Below, in pieces: positions 8,635 through 17,914 of a DNA stretch of 64,000 bases. The translations under genes and the position numbers were made by a program. Under the pieces are notes generated by a model. It did not search any database and was not told where the DNA came from. It saw only the letters and a list, made by a program, of their open reading frames with translations. Every line of letters starts with the position of its first letter. Position 1 is the stretch's first letter. Source of the stretch: Stenotrophomonas maltophilia. GTDB taxonomy: Bacteria; Pseudomonadota; Gammaproteobacteria; Xanthomonadales; Xanthomonadaceae. The stretch is taken from NCBI RefSeq assembly GCF_002138415.1, contig NZ_CP015612.1, positions 3,512,001-3,576,000 on the forward strand, given 5' to 3'.

Positions 8635-8820
8635 GGGCCGTGTGGGTGGGGCGTGCAGGACCGTTGGCGCCATGGATGGCGCCATCGAGCCCCCATGGGT
8701 GAGGGCGCTTTGCTTGCGAAGCATTGCTTCGCAAGCGCCCGAACGCACAGCCGCCAGCGGCTGGGCCGGACCGCGGAGCGGGGTTTACGGCGTGTCCTGC
8801 ACGCCCCACCCACACGGCCC
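8635..8820 (-). repeat. Long-arm hairpin element, copy C (reverse, with enlarged loop)
   Basis: Arms 8635-8661 and 8794-8820 are perfect 27-bp reverse complements. The loop is 132 nt instead of about 52. Conserved loop ends are present (CGTTGGCGCCATGGATGG on the left, GGTTTACGGCGT on the right), with about 80 nt inserted between them. The insert holds its own hairpin built on GCTTGCGAAGC / GCTTCGCAAGC. Confidence 0.88.
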
Positions 8821-8886
8821 ATCACGACCATCCATCAGTGCGAGCGCTTGCCGCAGAGGGGGCAGCGCCCGATGGAGTGGAATACC

Positions 8887-9423
8887 TCAGTACCGCTTGA
8901 TCCCCGGCACCGTGCAGCCTTCCAGCTGCGCATGCGCCGACACCGCATTTTCCTTCTCGCCCCGCGCCAGGCGCGACTGCTCGATCGTCGCCCAGTGCCG
9001 GCGGCACAGCGGCCCGGTCTTCGAACCCAGGTCGATCGCCTTGCGTGCGAACGTCTCCGCCTGCGCCCACTGCCCCTGCAGCAGCGCCAGCTCGGCGCGC
9101 TCCTGCAGCACCGCCGGATCACCCGCCACGATCTCCAGCGCATGGTCCAGGCTGCTCGCGGCACCGGCCAGATCGTTGGCCTGGCGCTGCGCCTGCGCGG
9201 TCACCCGCAGATCTTCCACCTGCGAATCACGCAGTGGCTGCACCGACAGTTCCTTGTCGTCCGGACCCGCGGCAGCATTCACGGCTGCCAGGCGCTGCGC
9301 CGGCGTGGTGGTATCCACCGGCTTGACCACCGGCGGTGCACTGCTCACGCAGGCGGCCAGAGCCAGGCTGAGGCCGGTCAAGGCCAGGGGCTGCAGCAGG
9401 GATCGCATGTTCATCGGCTTCAT
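8887..9423 (-). CDS. lpoP: LpoP-like TPR lipoprotein, probable activator of PBP1b
   Basis: A 178-residue lipoprotein. The signal peptide MKPMNMRSLLQPLALTGLSL runs into the lipobox LALAAC, so Cys25 would be lipidated. After a short linker, residues 65-165 form tetratricopeptide-like helices (DLAGAASSLDHALEIVAGD, then GQWAQAETFARKAIDLG). The ATG at 9423 overlaps the mrcB stop codon as ATGA. A TPR lipoprotein coupled to mrcB is the arrangement of LpoP in Pseudomonas aeruginosa, the outer-membrane activator of PBP1b. This assignment rests on architecture and synteny, not on sequence identity that I can measure. Confidence 0.78.
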   Translation of the reverse strand: MKPMNMRSLLQPLALTGLSLALAACVSSAPPVVKPVDTTTPAQRLAAVNAAAGPDDKELSVQPLRDSQVEDLRVTAQAQRQANDLAGAASSLDHALEIVAGDPAVLQERAELALLQGQWAQAETFARKAIDLGSKTGPLCRRHWATIEQSRLARGEKENAVSAHAQLEGCTVPGIKRY

Positions 9424-11861
9424 CGGCTCGGAGGAGGAGTGGCAGCGGCAGGTGCTGCGGCAGGTTCGGCGGGGGCTTCCGGTTTGCGGTCCAGGCCGAA
9501 CCAGCTGCGCCAGCCGCCGCCTTCGCCTTCTGCACCGCCCTGCCCGTCCGGCGACACCGCCGGCGCGCACGGTGCATACGCCGGTGCATAGCCGACCACG
9601 AACGGGAAGCGGCGTGCACCCGGGCAGCCTTCATCGGTCGTGTTGAGACCGGTGGGCGCCACCGACTGCCAGTCCAGGCCCTTGTTGCTGACACGCAGCG
9701 GTGCGCTCGGCAGGCGCTGGAAGATCCCCGACCACACCCGCATCGCACCAGTGGCGCCGTACAGGCCGGCCTGCTCGTTCTGGTCGTTGCCGATCCAGAT
9801 CACCGCCAGATGATCGCCGGTGTAACCGGCATACCAGCTGTCACGGCCATCATTGGTGGTACCGGTCTTGCCGGCCGGCTGCAGCCGGCCCAGACCGTCG
9901 GCGTTGAGACGCTGCGCGGTACCGTTGGCGACCACCTGCTGCAGGCCGACGCTGATCAGGTTGGCGGCGATCGAGTCGCCTTCCTGGGCCGGTGCCGGAG
10001 TCTTGTCATACCGTTTGAGCAGCTTGCCCTGCGGGTCGAGCACGCCACGCACCGCGTGCAACGGCTGGATCTCGCCGCCGGACGCAAGGAACTGGTACAG
10101 CTGCGCCATCGCGTACGGGCTCTGGTCGGTCGAGCCGAGGATCACCGCCGGATTCGCTTCGGCCTTGATACCCGCCAGCACGTGGATCAGCTGGGTCACG
10201 CGCTCGGGGCCGACCTGCATGCCCACGCGCACGGTGGCCTGGTTGTAGGAATGCGCCAGCGCGTCGATCAGGCGAACCGTGCCATGGCTGCGGTTGTCGG
10301 CGTTGCCGGGGTTCCAGTTGCGGCCACGGCCGAGCTGGACGGTCACCGGTGAATCGTCGACCCAGCTGGCCAGCGAGTAACGGTCCGGCTGAGCCAGGGC
10401 CAGCAGGTACACGAACGGCTTGAGCAGCGAGCCAACCGGGCGCTGTGCTTCGATCGCTCGATTGAAGCCGACCTCGGACACCTCACGGCTGCCGATCACC
10501 GCCAGCACGTCACCGTTGTGCACGTCGGTCAGCACCATGCCGGCCTGCAGTTCGGGGCGACGCTTGCTTTCCAGCGACTTGATGGTGCGGGTCACCGCGC
10601 CTTCGGCATAGGCCTGCGCGGACGGCGACATGCCGGTCATCACGCTAAGGCCGGCGCCCTGCAGCGCCGATTCCGGATAGTCATGGCCAAGCTGGCGACG
10701 AACCAGGTCGACGTAAGCCGGGAAGCGGTTGGCCGCGACCAGTCCCGGTGTCTTGGGCACGCCCAGCGGTGCCTTCAGCGCACGCTGGTACTCGGCATCG
10801 TCGATTAACGTGGCCTCGTGCAGCTTGCCCAGCACGAAGTTGCGGCGATCCAGCGCACGTTCCGGGTTGCGCCGCGGGTCGTAGAAGGACGGGCCCTTGA
10901 CCAGGCCGATCAGCAGCGCGATCTGCTCGGTCTCCAGCGACTGCAGGTCACGACCGAACCAGAACTCGGCGCCAGAGGACATGCCATGGATGGCCTGGCT
11001 GCCACGCTGGCCCAGGTACACCTGGTTGAGGTAGGCCTCGAAGATGGTGCGCTTGTCGTAGCGCGCTTCCATGATCAGCGCGTACAGCACTTCGTTGAAC
11101 TTGCGGGTGACCGTCTGTTCCTTGCCGATGCCGAGCAGGCCGCTGCGGGCCAGCTGCTGGGTCAGCGTAGAGGCGCCCTGGCGGCTCTGGCCACCGGAGC
11201 GGATGGTCACCCACACCGCGCGGGCAATGCCGGACAGGTCGATGCCGTGGTGGCGGTTGAAGTCCTTGTCCTCCACCGCCTGCAGGCCGGTCACCAGAAG
11301 ATCCGGCGCCTCGTCCATGCGGATCAGGCGGCGCTCTTCCTGCTTCTGCCCGTACAGCGTGGCGATGCGTGCAGGATCCAGCCGCGCGGCCTTCAGCGCC
11401 TTGCGGTTGTCGGCGTCGCGCAGCGAAGCGACCGCACCGTCGGACAACGACAGCTCCAACCGGCGCGGAGCGACGCGGCCATCGACATCGTTGTAGCCGC
11501 GGCTGGAAATAACGAAACGCCCACCGTTCACCGCATAGGTGGCCGGCTCCTTGCCCTGTCCGTCATCGCGGTAGGCGGACGCGGCCAGCTCGGTCTTCAG
11601 GGTCGCCGCGTCCAACGCCTTGCCCGGCGCAAGCACCAGCGGACGCGCATACACACGGGTCGGGATCTGCCAGCGCAGCTCACCGAAGCGCTGGGTCACC
11701 TGTTGGTTCAGGTACAGCGTATAGGGGATCAGGAAACCCAATCCCAACGCGACCGCGGCCATGCTCCAGGTGATCAGGCGACGCCGCCACAGCGGGCTGT
11801 CGTCCTGCTGGTCGTCGTCGTCGAAATCGTCGATGTCGTCGGAATCGTAGCGTCGGGGCAC
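9420..11861 (-). CDS. mrcB: Penicillin-binding protein 1B, bifunctional transglycosylase/transpeptidase
   Basis: Class A PBP of 813 residues that polymerises and cross-links peptidoglycan at the inner membrane. It has an acidic cytoplasmic tail (DSDDIDDFDDDDQQDD), a membrane anchor at about residues 32-52, and a UvrB-like domain near 60-150. The glycosyltransferase motifs are AVEDKDFNRHHGID and GASTLTQQLARS; the transpeptidase motifs are PVGSLLKPFVYL (SxxK serine), SYNQATVRVG and KTGTTND. The C-terminus is proline/alanine-rich. It is translationally coupled to the downstream TPR lipoprotein gene. Beta-lactams target this type of protein. Confidence 0.95.
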   Translation of the reverse strand: MPRRYDSDDIDDFDDDDQQDDSPLWRRRLITWSMAAVALGLGFLIPYTLYLNQQVTQRFGELRWQIPTRVYARPLVLAPGKALDAATLKTELAASAYRDDGQGKEPATYAVNGGRFVISSRGYNDVDGRVAPRRLELSLSDGAVASLRDADNRKALKAARLDPARIATLYGQKQEERRLIRMDEAPDLLVTGLQAVEDKDFNRHHGIDLSGIARAVWVTIRSGGQSRQGASTLTQQLARSGLLGIGKEQTVTRKFNEVLYALIMEARYDKRTIFEAYLNQVYLGQRGSQAIHGMSSGAEFWFGRDLQSLETEQIALLIGLVKGPSFYDPRRNPERALDRRNFVLGKLHEATLIDDAEYQRALKAPLGVPKTPGLVAANRFPAYVDLVRRQLGHDYPESALQGAGLSVMTGMSPSAQAYAEGAVTRTIKSLESKRRPELQAGMVLTDVHNGDVLAVIGSREVSEVGFNRAIEAQRPVGSLLKPFVYLLALAQPDRYSLASWVDDSPVTVQLGRGRNWNPGNADNRSHGTVRLIDALAHSYNQATVRVGMQVGPERVTQLIHVLAGIKAEANPAVILGSTDQSPYAMAQLYQFLASGGEIQPLHAVRGVLDPQGKLLKRYDKTPAPAQEGDSIAANLISVGLQQVVANGTAQRLNADGLGRLQPAGKTGTTNDGRDSWYAGYTGDHLAVIWIGNDQNEQAGLYGATGAMRVWSGIFQRLPSAPLRVSNKGLDWQSVAPTGLNTTDEGCPGARRFPFVVGYAPAYAPCAPAVSPDGQGGAEGEGGGWRSWFGLDRKPEAPAEPAAAPAAATPPPSR

Positions 11862-11945
11862 GGGGATGCGGGCAGGTAGGGTCTGGCGAGTCTAACGCAG
11901 CCGCCGTGGCGGCTGGCAGGCGATGGGCTGCGGTTTCACTGCAGT

Positions 11946-12998
11946 TCAAGCAGGGCGCGACGTCCGCCGGCCTGCCGCAGCTCCTGCCAGCGCCGCCCGG
12001 AGGCCCTTCCAGCCGGCTCCGGCGAGGCAGACATTGGCCAAGCGAGCGATCAAGCGCGGCGCGTCATGGGCGATCCAGCGTCCCTGAACATCCGCGCGGC
12101 GATACAGCTGCAGCCGCGACCACGCCATGCGCCAGGCCAGCGCGTGAAGCCCCTGGAAGCGCTCCGGCGCCACGACCACGCCACGCTGTCGCAGCAGAGC
12201 ATCCAGGGCCAGCAGGCGCCCCGCCGTGCGCTGGCGCGCCTGCGCATCGAACAGATTGAGATGGCGCAGGCGTTGCAGAATGCCGCGCTGACTGGCTCCG
12301 ATCTGGTTGTTTCCATGCTGCCGATAGTCGATGGTCGGTTCGGCCAGCATGTCCAGCCCTCCTCGCAGTGATGCGTTGACCGCGAGCCATTCGTCGTGAC
12401 TCCAGCCCGCAGGCACGGGCAGTGATCCGACCACAAGCTGGCGACGCAGCGCACAGGTTGCGCCGGTGACAAAATTACGTTGCAGGATCACGTCGGCAGC
12501 CAGCCCGGCGCGCTCCAGCTCCACTTCCGCCGGATGCACCACCAGCACTTCCAGCAGGCGCTGACCCAGCGGCGCGCCCTGCGCATCCACCAACCGCGCG
12601 TCGCTGTGCAGCAGCAACAGGGCCGGGTCTGCCTGGAAGCGTTGCACGTAGCTGCGGACCCGCCCCGGATGCCAGACATCATCCTGATCGCACAGGAACA
12701 GGATATCGGCCTGGCAACGCCGCAGCGCGTCGGCGAAATTGCGCACATAGCCGAGATTCCGTGCGTGCTGGACGATCTCGACACGCACGCCCAGCGCCTG
12801 CGCGCGCGGCACGAAAGCATGCAGCAGTTGCAGCGTCTGGTCGCTGGAGCCGTCATCACCGATCACGACTTCGTTCACCGGCAGATCCTGCTCGAGGATG
12901 CTGTCCAGCTGTGCCTGCAGGTAGCGCGCACCGTTGTAGGTGCACAGCGCGACGCCAATGCGTTCGGCAGCGGCCGATCGGGATGGCGTGTCAGGCAT
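11946..12998 (-). CDS. Family 2 glycosyltransferase
   Basis: A 350-residue enzyme with a GT-A fold. Residues 13-60 carry IGVALCTYNGARYLQAQLDS and VVIGDDGSSDQTL, the nucleotide-sugar binding region. The DXD-type site appears as ILFLCDQDDVWHPGRV near 95-110. A later HDEWLAV motif fits the catalytic region of rhamnosyltransferase-like GT2 enzymes. The C-terminus is arginine-rich and probably membrane-associated. No other polysaccharide genes flank it, so the acceptor (LPS, capsule or other glycan) cannot be told. Confidence 0.85.
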   Translation of the reverse strand: MPDTPSRSAAAERIGVALCTYNGARYLQAQLDSILEQDLPVNEVVIGDDGSSDQTLQLLHAFVPRAQALGVRVEIVQHARNLGYVRNFADALRRCQADILFLCDQDDVWHPGRVRSYVQRFQADPALLLLHSDARLVDAQGAPLGQRLLEVLVVHPAEVELERAGLAADVILQRNFVTGATCALRRQLVVGSLPVPAGWSHDEWLAVNASLRGGLDMLAEPTIDYRQHGNNQIGASQRGILQRLRHLNLFDAQARQRTAGRLLALDALLRQRGVVVAPERFQGLHALAWRMAWSRLQLYRRADVQGRWIAHDAPRLIARLANVCLAGAGWKGLRAALAGAAAGRRTSRPA

Positions 12999-13071
12999 CG
13001 AACGTACTCGCGGAAAACAAGGCCGGGGGATGGTAGCAGAGCCCCCGCCAGCGCATGGAAACAGGCGCTGA

Positions 13072-13962
13072 CTAGCCGTTGCCGGGATGCGCGGCGATAC
13101 GCTGCAGGGCCTGCGCAGCGCTCATCGGCTGCCACATGCCCGCCTCCGGCTGGAAGGGTCGCGGCGAGATGCCCAACAGCGCCTGCAGCGGGCCGTTGTC
13201 TGCAACCAGGTCCTGCTGCAGGCGTGACACCGGGCCGCGGGCGCGTGGAACCAGTGCAGCCAGGCCACGCAGGGCACCGCCCGGCAACGGCAGCGCGAGG
13301 GTCGGCTGCGCCAGGCTGGCATGCACGCGGCGGAACATCGCGTGGTAGGGCAGCCGTTCGCCGCCACCGATTTCCAGCACCCTCGAGGACCCCGCGCCGC
13401 TGCTGATGCAGGCCACCACGGCACGGGCGATGTCATCGGCATGCACCGGCTGGCGCAGGCCATCGGCCAGCGGGATCGGGAAAAGGCGCAGACGCAGCGC
13501 GCGCTGCACGATCGGGGTGATGCTGCGGTCGATGCCGGCGCCGTAGATCAGCGTCGGCCGCAGGATCGTCCACGCCATGCCGAGACGTTCGGCCTGTTCG
13601 ATCAAGCCTGCTTCGCCCCGCTGCAGCATCGCTACCACGTCCTGTTCGTCGGCCTGCTCGGAATCCTGCTTGCTCAGCACGCTCATCGAACTGGTGGCGA
13701 TGACCCGCCCAGCCGGGGCCACGGCCTGCCGTGACAACCACTGCGCCAAGCCTTCCAGCGGTCCGAAGCTGGCGATCGCCTTCCAGGCCGGGGACGGCAC
13801 GCTGTCCAGTGCGCTTGCCAGATCCCCGCACAGCCACTGCACACCGTCCTGTGCCCGTTGTGGCCGCCGGCTCACCGCCTGCACCCGCTCATGCACCTGC
13901 ACCAGGCGCGGCAGCAGGAACCGGCCGATCTGGCTGGTGGCTCCGGAAACAAGGACGGTCAT
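13072..13962 (-). CDS. NAD(P)-dependent epimerase/reductase (extended SDR-like)
   Basis: A 296-residue Rossmann protein beginning MTVLVSGATSQIGRFLLPRL, a nucleotide-binding glycine motif (GATSQIG). The middle has VIATSSMSVLSKQD, where a typical SDR has its serine, and WTILRPTLIYGAGIDRS, the extended-SDR signature around the conserved RP..IYG. PVHADDIARAVVACI follows. The ATG at 13962 has GGAG five bases upstream; a GTG at 13968 is possible but overlaps that site. Its substrate is unknown. It lies between a glycosyltransferase and a TPR membrane protein, all on the minus strand. Confidence 0.82.
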   Translation of the reverse strand: MTVLVSGATSQIGRFLLPRLVQVHERVQAVSRRPQRAQDGVQWLCGDLASALDSVPSPAWKAIASFGPLEGLAQWLSRQAVAPAGRVIATSSMSVLSKQDSEQADEQDVVAMLQRGEAGLIEQAERLGMAWTILRPTLIYGAGIDRSITPIVQRALRLRLFPIPLADGLRQPVHADDIARAVVACISSGAGSSRVLEIGGGERLPYHAMFRRVHASLAQPTLALPLPGGALRGLAALVPRARGPVSRLQQDLVADNGPLQALLGISPRPFQPEAGMWQPMSAAQALQRIAAHPGNG

Positions 13963-14025
13963 CGGCACTCCGTGGGGGTGTTGCGGGGCTGGCTACTATA
14001 GCGACCCCTCCGGCAACGGCGGGGC

Positions 14026-15597
14026 TCAGGGAGAGGACACCCCGATGTCGCGCAGGCGCTGCCGCAGCTGCTGGTACTCGCTGCTGGAAGCACCAACCCC
14101 CAGCTCACCGGCCTGCTGCAGAGCGCGGTCGGCAAAGGCCACATCGCCATTGCCCAGACGCTCGCTGCCAATGGCCAGCCATCGCTGTGCCAGGCGCTGG
14201 CGGGCAGCAGGCAGGCCATTCGCAGTGGGTGACAGGGTCTGCCAGGCCTGCAGGCATGCCCCTGCTGCCTGCACCCGGTTCTGCCGCAGGTTGTCATCGA
14301 AGCAACTGCGGCTGGCAGGCAGCAGGCGGGCGGCTGCGGCTTTCACCCGTGCATCGCGCGGCGCCAGTGATTGCGCTTCACGCAGCGCATCAAACGCACT
14401 GTGGCCGGGGGGGCTGATCCACTGCCCGGCGCGCTCGGCGCGCTCCATCCTGCGAAGGTGATCGCGCAGCTGTCGTTCACGTTGCGCCGCACTGACGGCC
14501 GGTTGTTTCAGAGACTGCTGCGCCTGCTGCGCGCGTTGCAGGCGCTGCGCCAGCTGCTGACGTGCTGCTGCCGACGCACCCAGCTCTTCCGCCAGCGCCG
14601 CATCGCGCTGCGCAGCCTCGAACTGGAAATCATCGGCCTGGGTCTGGCTGCGCGCGAGCACCGCCTGCAGCGCCTGCTCCCGCCCACGCTGGGCAGCAGG
14701 GTCCTCCGGCGCCACCGCCAGCACGGCCAGGAATCCTTTCGCTGCCTTTTCCAGCTGCTGCCGCTGCAGCGCGCGCTGCGCCTGCCGCAGGCGTTCATCG
14801 ACCGCACGCGCCAGTGCTTCCTGGCTGGCCGGAAGATCGGCATGGCCTGCATCGAACTGGCGCGCGCGCTGCACGATCGGGGCGGCCTCGGCCAGCTCCC
14901 CGCGCGCGGCCAAGGTACGCGCGTGCTGCAGCAGATCGCTCAGCGCATCCTCGCGCCCTTCCAGCGCCGGCAGGTTGTCCGGCTGCAGCACCAGGATGCG
15001 CTGGAACAGCGGCAGCGCGCTGCTGTCGCCATCGTCCAGCCGCCCGGCAGCGAAGGCATTGCGGGCCTGGGCCAGCAGCGCACCGATGCCGGCCCCGGCA
15101 CTTCGCCGTGCCTGCAGCTGGCGGTCGACGGCATCTGCATCGACCTGCGGCACCTGCAACTCGCGAGCCAGCGACAGTGCCTGTGCACTGCCGTCGAGGT
15201 CATCGTTCTGGAGCTTGTCGCGGGCCTGCTGCAATGCGGCCGCAGCGGTTCGTGCCAGGCCCTCGCGGGCCTGCGGGCGATCACCATCCAGCGCCAGCAC
15301 GGCCTGGTAGCGCTCGCGCGCACCACTGCCGTCGGCCGCGCTCAGCCGGCCGGTGGCAAGCGCGCGGTCACCTTCGGCCAGCAACTGTTCGATCTGCGGC
15401 TCGTCCCAGAACCAGTCAGCCAATGGCTTGCGCAGCATCACCAGCAGCACGAACACCGCCAGCGCCGCGACCAGCGCCCAGCGCCACACCCGGCGCGCGT
15501 GGCGTGCCTGCAGCCACCACCAGCGGCCTTCGCGGCGGACGCGGTCCAGCGCAGGATGTTCGGCGCCATGCGGGCGATGCGGGGGCTCGCGTTCCAT
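14026..15597 (-). CDS. TPR-rich inner-membrane protein of unknown function
   Basis: A 523-residue protein with a basic N-terminal tail, one membrane segment at about residues 37-58 (WALVAALAVFVLLVMLRKPL), and a long periplasmic part made of alanine/glutamine/arginine-rich helical repeats resembling tetratricopeptides (for example ARNAFAAGRLDDGDSSALPL). No catalytic motif is seen. Such proteins often act as scaffolds. It lies 30 bp after the relA stop codon on the same strand and could be co-transcribed with it. I do not recognise a named family. Confidence 0.8.
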   Translation of the reverse strand: MEREPPHRPHGAEHPALDRVRREGRWWWLQARHARRVWRWALVAALAVFVLLVMLRKPLADWFWDEPQIEQLLAEGDRALATGRLSAADGSGARERYQAVLALDGDRPQAREGLARTAAAALQQARDKLQNDDLDGSAQALSLARELQVPQVDADAVDRQLQARRSAGAGIGALLAQARNAFAAGRLDDGDSSALPLFQRILVLQPDNLPALEGREDALSDLLQHARTLAARGELAEAAPIVQRARQFDAGHADLPASQEALARAVDERLRQAQRALQRQQLEKAAKGFLAVLAVAPEDPAAQRGREQALQAVLARSQTQADDFQFEAAQRDAALAEELGASAAARQQLAQRLQRAQQAQQSLKQPAVSAAQRERQLRDHLRRMERAERAGQWISPPGHSAFDALREAQSLAPRDARVKAAAARLLPASRSCFDDNLRQNRVQAAGACLQAWQTLSPTANGLPAARQRLAQRWLAIGSERLGNGDVAFADRALQQAGELGVGASSSEYQQLRQRLRDIGVSSP

Positions 15598-15627
15598 GCG
15601 TGCAGGGTAGCCGTGGCAGCGTGAAGC

Positions 15628-17784
15628 TCAGCCGAGGCGACGGGCCTCGCTCACGCCCGGCAGCGCGTCCAGCTTGCCCAGCAGGGTCGACAGCTGGCCG
15701 TAGTCACTGACTTTCAGGCGCAGGCGGAGGTGGGCACGGCCACTGTTGCGCACGTTGTCACTGTGGATGTCGAGCACGTAGGCGTCCTCCTGGGCGATCA
15801 GGTTGGTGATGTCCTTCAGCAGCCAGCGGCGGTCGACTGCGGTGACCACCACGTCCACTTCGTAGCCACCACCGGCCTGGCCCCACTCCACCGGCAGGAT
15901 GCGCTGTGGGCTGGTGGCTGCCAGCCGGGCCAGCGCGGCACAGTCTGCACGATGCACGGTGACACCCCGGCTACGGGTCAGGTAGCCGACGATCGGTTCG
16001 CCGGCCACCGGCTGGCAGCAACGCGCCAGCTGCACCAGCAGGTTGCCCACGCCCTGCACGGTGAACTTGGACTTGCCCAGGTTCTCGCGGCGCGCGGTCG
16101 GCCGCGGCAGGCTCGGCGCAGGTGCCGGCTGGCTCGCCGCACGCTCCGCCTCCAGCAGGGTACGGCTGACCTGGTTCGGGCCGGTATCGCCCAGCGCCAC
16201 CTGAATGTAGAGGTCGTCAACGCTGTCGGCATGGAACTTCTTCGCCGCCACCGTCAGGTCCGAGTGCTGCAGGCCCAGCCGCTTCAGCTCACGCTCGAGC
16301 AGCTCACGGCCGGCCTGCACGTTGCGCGCACGGTCCAGCTTGTGGAACCAGCTGCGCACCTTCTCGCGCGAACGGTTGCTGGCCAGGAAACCCAGGGCCG
16401 GCATCAGCCAGTCGCGACGCGGGTCGGCCTCCTTGCCGGTCAGGATTTCGACACGGTCGCCACTGCGCAGGCGGTAGGTCAGCGGCACGATGCGGCCATT
16501 GACCTTGGCGCCCCGGCAGCGGTGGCCAACCATGGTGTGCACCTGGTAAGCGAAATCGAGCGGCGTGGCCCCCTGTGGCAGGTCCAGCACCTCATCCTTC
16601 GGGCTCAGTGCATAGACCCGGTCTTCGGTCAGCTCGGCGTCGAGCGCCCCGGCCAGTTCATTGCCCTGCCCGTCCTGTGCCTGCTCCAGCAGTTGGCGCA
16701 TCCAGGTGATCTTGCGGTCGAAGGACTTTTCCGCACCCTTGCCGCCTTCCTTGTACTTCCAGTGCGCGGCCACGCCCAGCTCGGCCTGCGAGTGCATTTC
16801 ATGGGTACGGATCTGCACTTCGATGGTGCGCCCTTCCGGGCCAACCACGGCGGTGTGCAGCGAACGGTAGTCGTTGGCCTTCGGGCGTGCGATGTAATCA
16901 TCGAACTCGCTCGGCACCGGCGCCCACAGCGCGTGCACCACGCCCAGCGCGGCATAGCAGGCGGCGACGTCGTCAACCATCACCCGCACTGCGCGGATGT
17001 CGTACAGCTGGTCGAACGCCAGCCGCTTCTTCTGCATCTTCCGCCAGATGCTGTAGATGTGCTTCGGGCGGCCGCTGACTTCGGCCTTGATGCCCTGCGC
17101 GACCAGCTCGCGCGACAGCACCTTCTTGACGTTCTCGACATAGCGTTCGCGCGCGATGCGGGTTTCGTCCACCTCGCGGGCGATACGCCGGTAGGTCTCC
17201 GGTTCCAGGTGGCGGAACGCCAGGTCCTCCAGCTCCCACTTCAGCTGCCAGATGCCCAACCGGTTGGCCAGCGGTGCATGGATGTCGCGGGTCAGCTGCG
17301 CCAGCGCGCGGCGTTGCTCGTCATCCAGCTTGTCGGCCGCGCGCATCCGCGCCAGCTGCCGTGCCAGCAGGATCGGTACCACCCGCAGGTCCCGGATGAT
17401 TGCCAGCAGCAGGCGGCGCAGGCCTTCACTGTTGCGCCCGGCCTCGCGGCCGGCGTGCAGCGCCCACACCGGATCGGCTGCATCCTGACCGTCGAGCAGG
17501 CCGATCACCGCCGCCTTGTGACTGCCCAGCGGCAGTTGCTCCAGGCTGGCGCGCAGACCCGGCAGGTCGAACAACAAGGCCGCGACCACCGCGCCCTCAT
17601 CGGCCGAGAGCATCGCCAGTGCGTCGAGGGTATCGCCCAGCACCGACCAGCTGGCACGCATCTGGTGGTCGCACTCCGGCGCTTCCCAGTGCTCGCGCAG
17701 GGCCTGGCGCAGCGGAGCGGGCAGCACTGCTGCCGAGGGACGGTTCAACAAGGCATCCAGGCCGGGGACGGAAGCGCGGTTCAC
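15628..17784 (-). CDS. relA: RelA, (p)ppGpp synthetase I
   Basis: Ribosome-associated GTP pyrophosphokinase of 718 residues that makes (p)ppGpp under amino-acid starvation. The pseudo-hydrolase N-terminal domain lacks the HD..ED metal site, so it should be synthetase-only. The synthetase domain shows YDIRAVRVMVDDVAACYAAL, then EFDDYIARPKANDYRSLHT with the EXDD signature of RelA rather than SpoT, then VEVQIRTHEMH-like and AELGVAAHWKYKEG stretches. A TGS domain (DEVLDLPQGATPLDFAYQVH), a helical/zinc-finger region with CCQP, and a C-terminal ACT domain follow. The likely start is a GTG with a weak ribosome site. Confidence 0.95.
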   Translation of the reverse strand: MNRASVPGLDALLNRPSAAVLPAPLRQALREHWEAPECDHQMRASWSVLGDTLDALAMLSADEGAVVAALLFDLPGLRASLEQLPLGSHKAAVIGLLDGQDAADPVWALHAGREAGRNSEGLRRLLLAIIRDLRVVPILLARQLARMRAADKLDDEQRRALAQLTRDIHAPLANRLGIWQLKWELEDLAFRHLEPETYRRIAREVDETRIARERYVENVKKVLSRELVAQGIKAEVSGRPKHIYSIWRKMQKKRLAFDQLYDIRAVRVMVDDVAACYAALGVVHALWAPVPSEFDDYIARPKANDYRSLHTAVVGPEGRTIEVQIRTHEMHSQAELGVAAHWKYKEGGKGAEKSFDRKITWMRQLLEQAQDGQGNELAGALDAELTEDRVYALSPKDEVLDLPQGATPLDFAYQVHTMVGHRCRGAKVNGRIVPLTYRLRSGDRVEILTGKEADPRRDWLMPALGFLASNRSREKVRSWFHKLDRARNVQAGRELLERELKRLGLQHSDLTVAAKKFHADSVDDLYIQVALGDTGPNQVSRTLLEAERAASQPAPAPSLPRPTARRENLGKSKFTVQGVGNLLVQLARCCQPVAGEPIVGYLTRSRGVTVHRADCAALARLAATSPQRILPVEWGQAGGGYEVDVVVTAVDRRWLLKDITNLIAQEDAYVLDIHSDNVRNSGRAHLRLRLKVSDYGQLSTLLGKLDALPGVSEARRLG

Positions 17785-17914
17785 AGCATCGAGCAGGCAA
17801 GACAGAGGTCCCTACACTAGCGCCGGCGCCGTTCAGGGACAATCACCACGGCCACCATCGCCCGGCATGAAGACATGCCGCTACACTCGCGGGCAAACCC
17901 AGGAGAGACCCGCC

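Larger units (their letters stand above)
8240..8886. other. Intergenic repeat island upstream of yoaA
   Basis: No gene is supported in these 647 bp. It holds a GC-rich hairpin at about 8249-8275, hairpin element B at 8351-8454, a purine-rich stretch, a GCGCGCAGCGCGC palindrome near 8571-8583 followed by TTTTGATTTTGATTTTG (terminator-like on the plus strand), and hairpin element C at 8635-8820. The yoaA promoter should lie near 8240-8350 but no clear boxes are visible. Confidence 0.65.

Noticed and set aside
8240..8815. N-terminal extension of the YoaA frame
   Set aside because: It translates hairpin repeats B and C and has no homology; family members start at MSDLVHASREAL (8239).
15628..17784. 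RelA as a bifunctional Rel/SpoT enzyme
   Set aside because: The N-terminal domain lacks the HD..ED hydrolase site and the synthetase has the EXDD motif of RelA.
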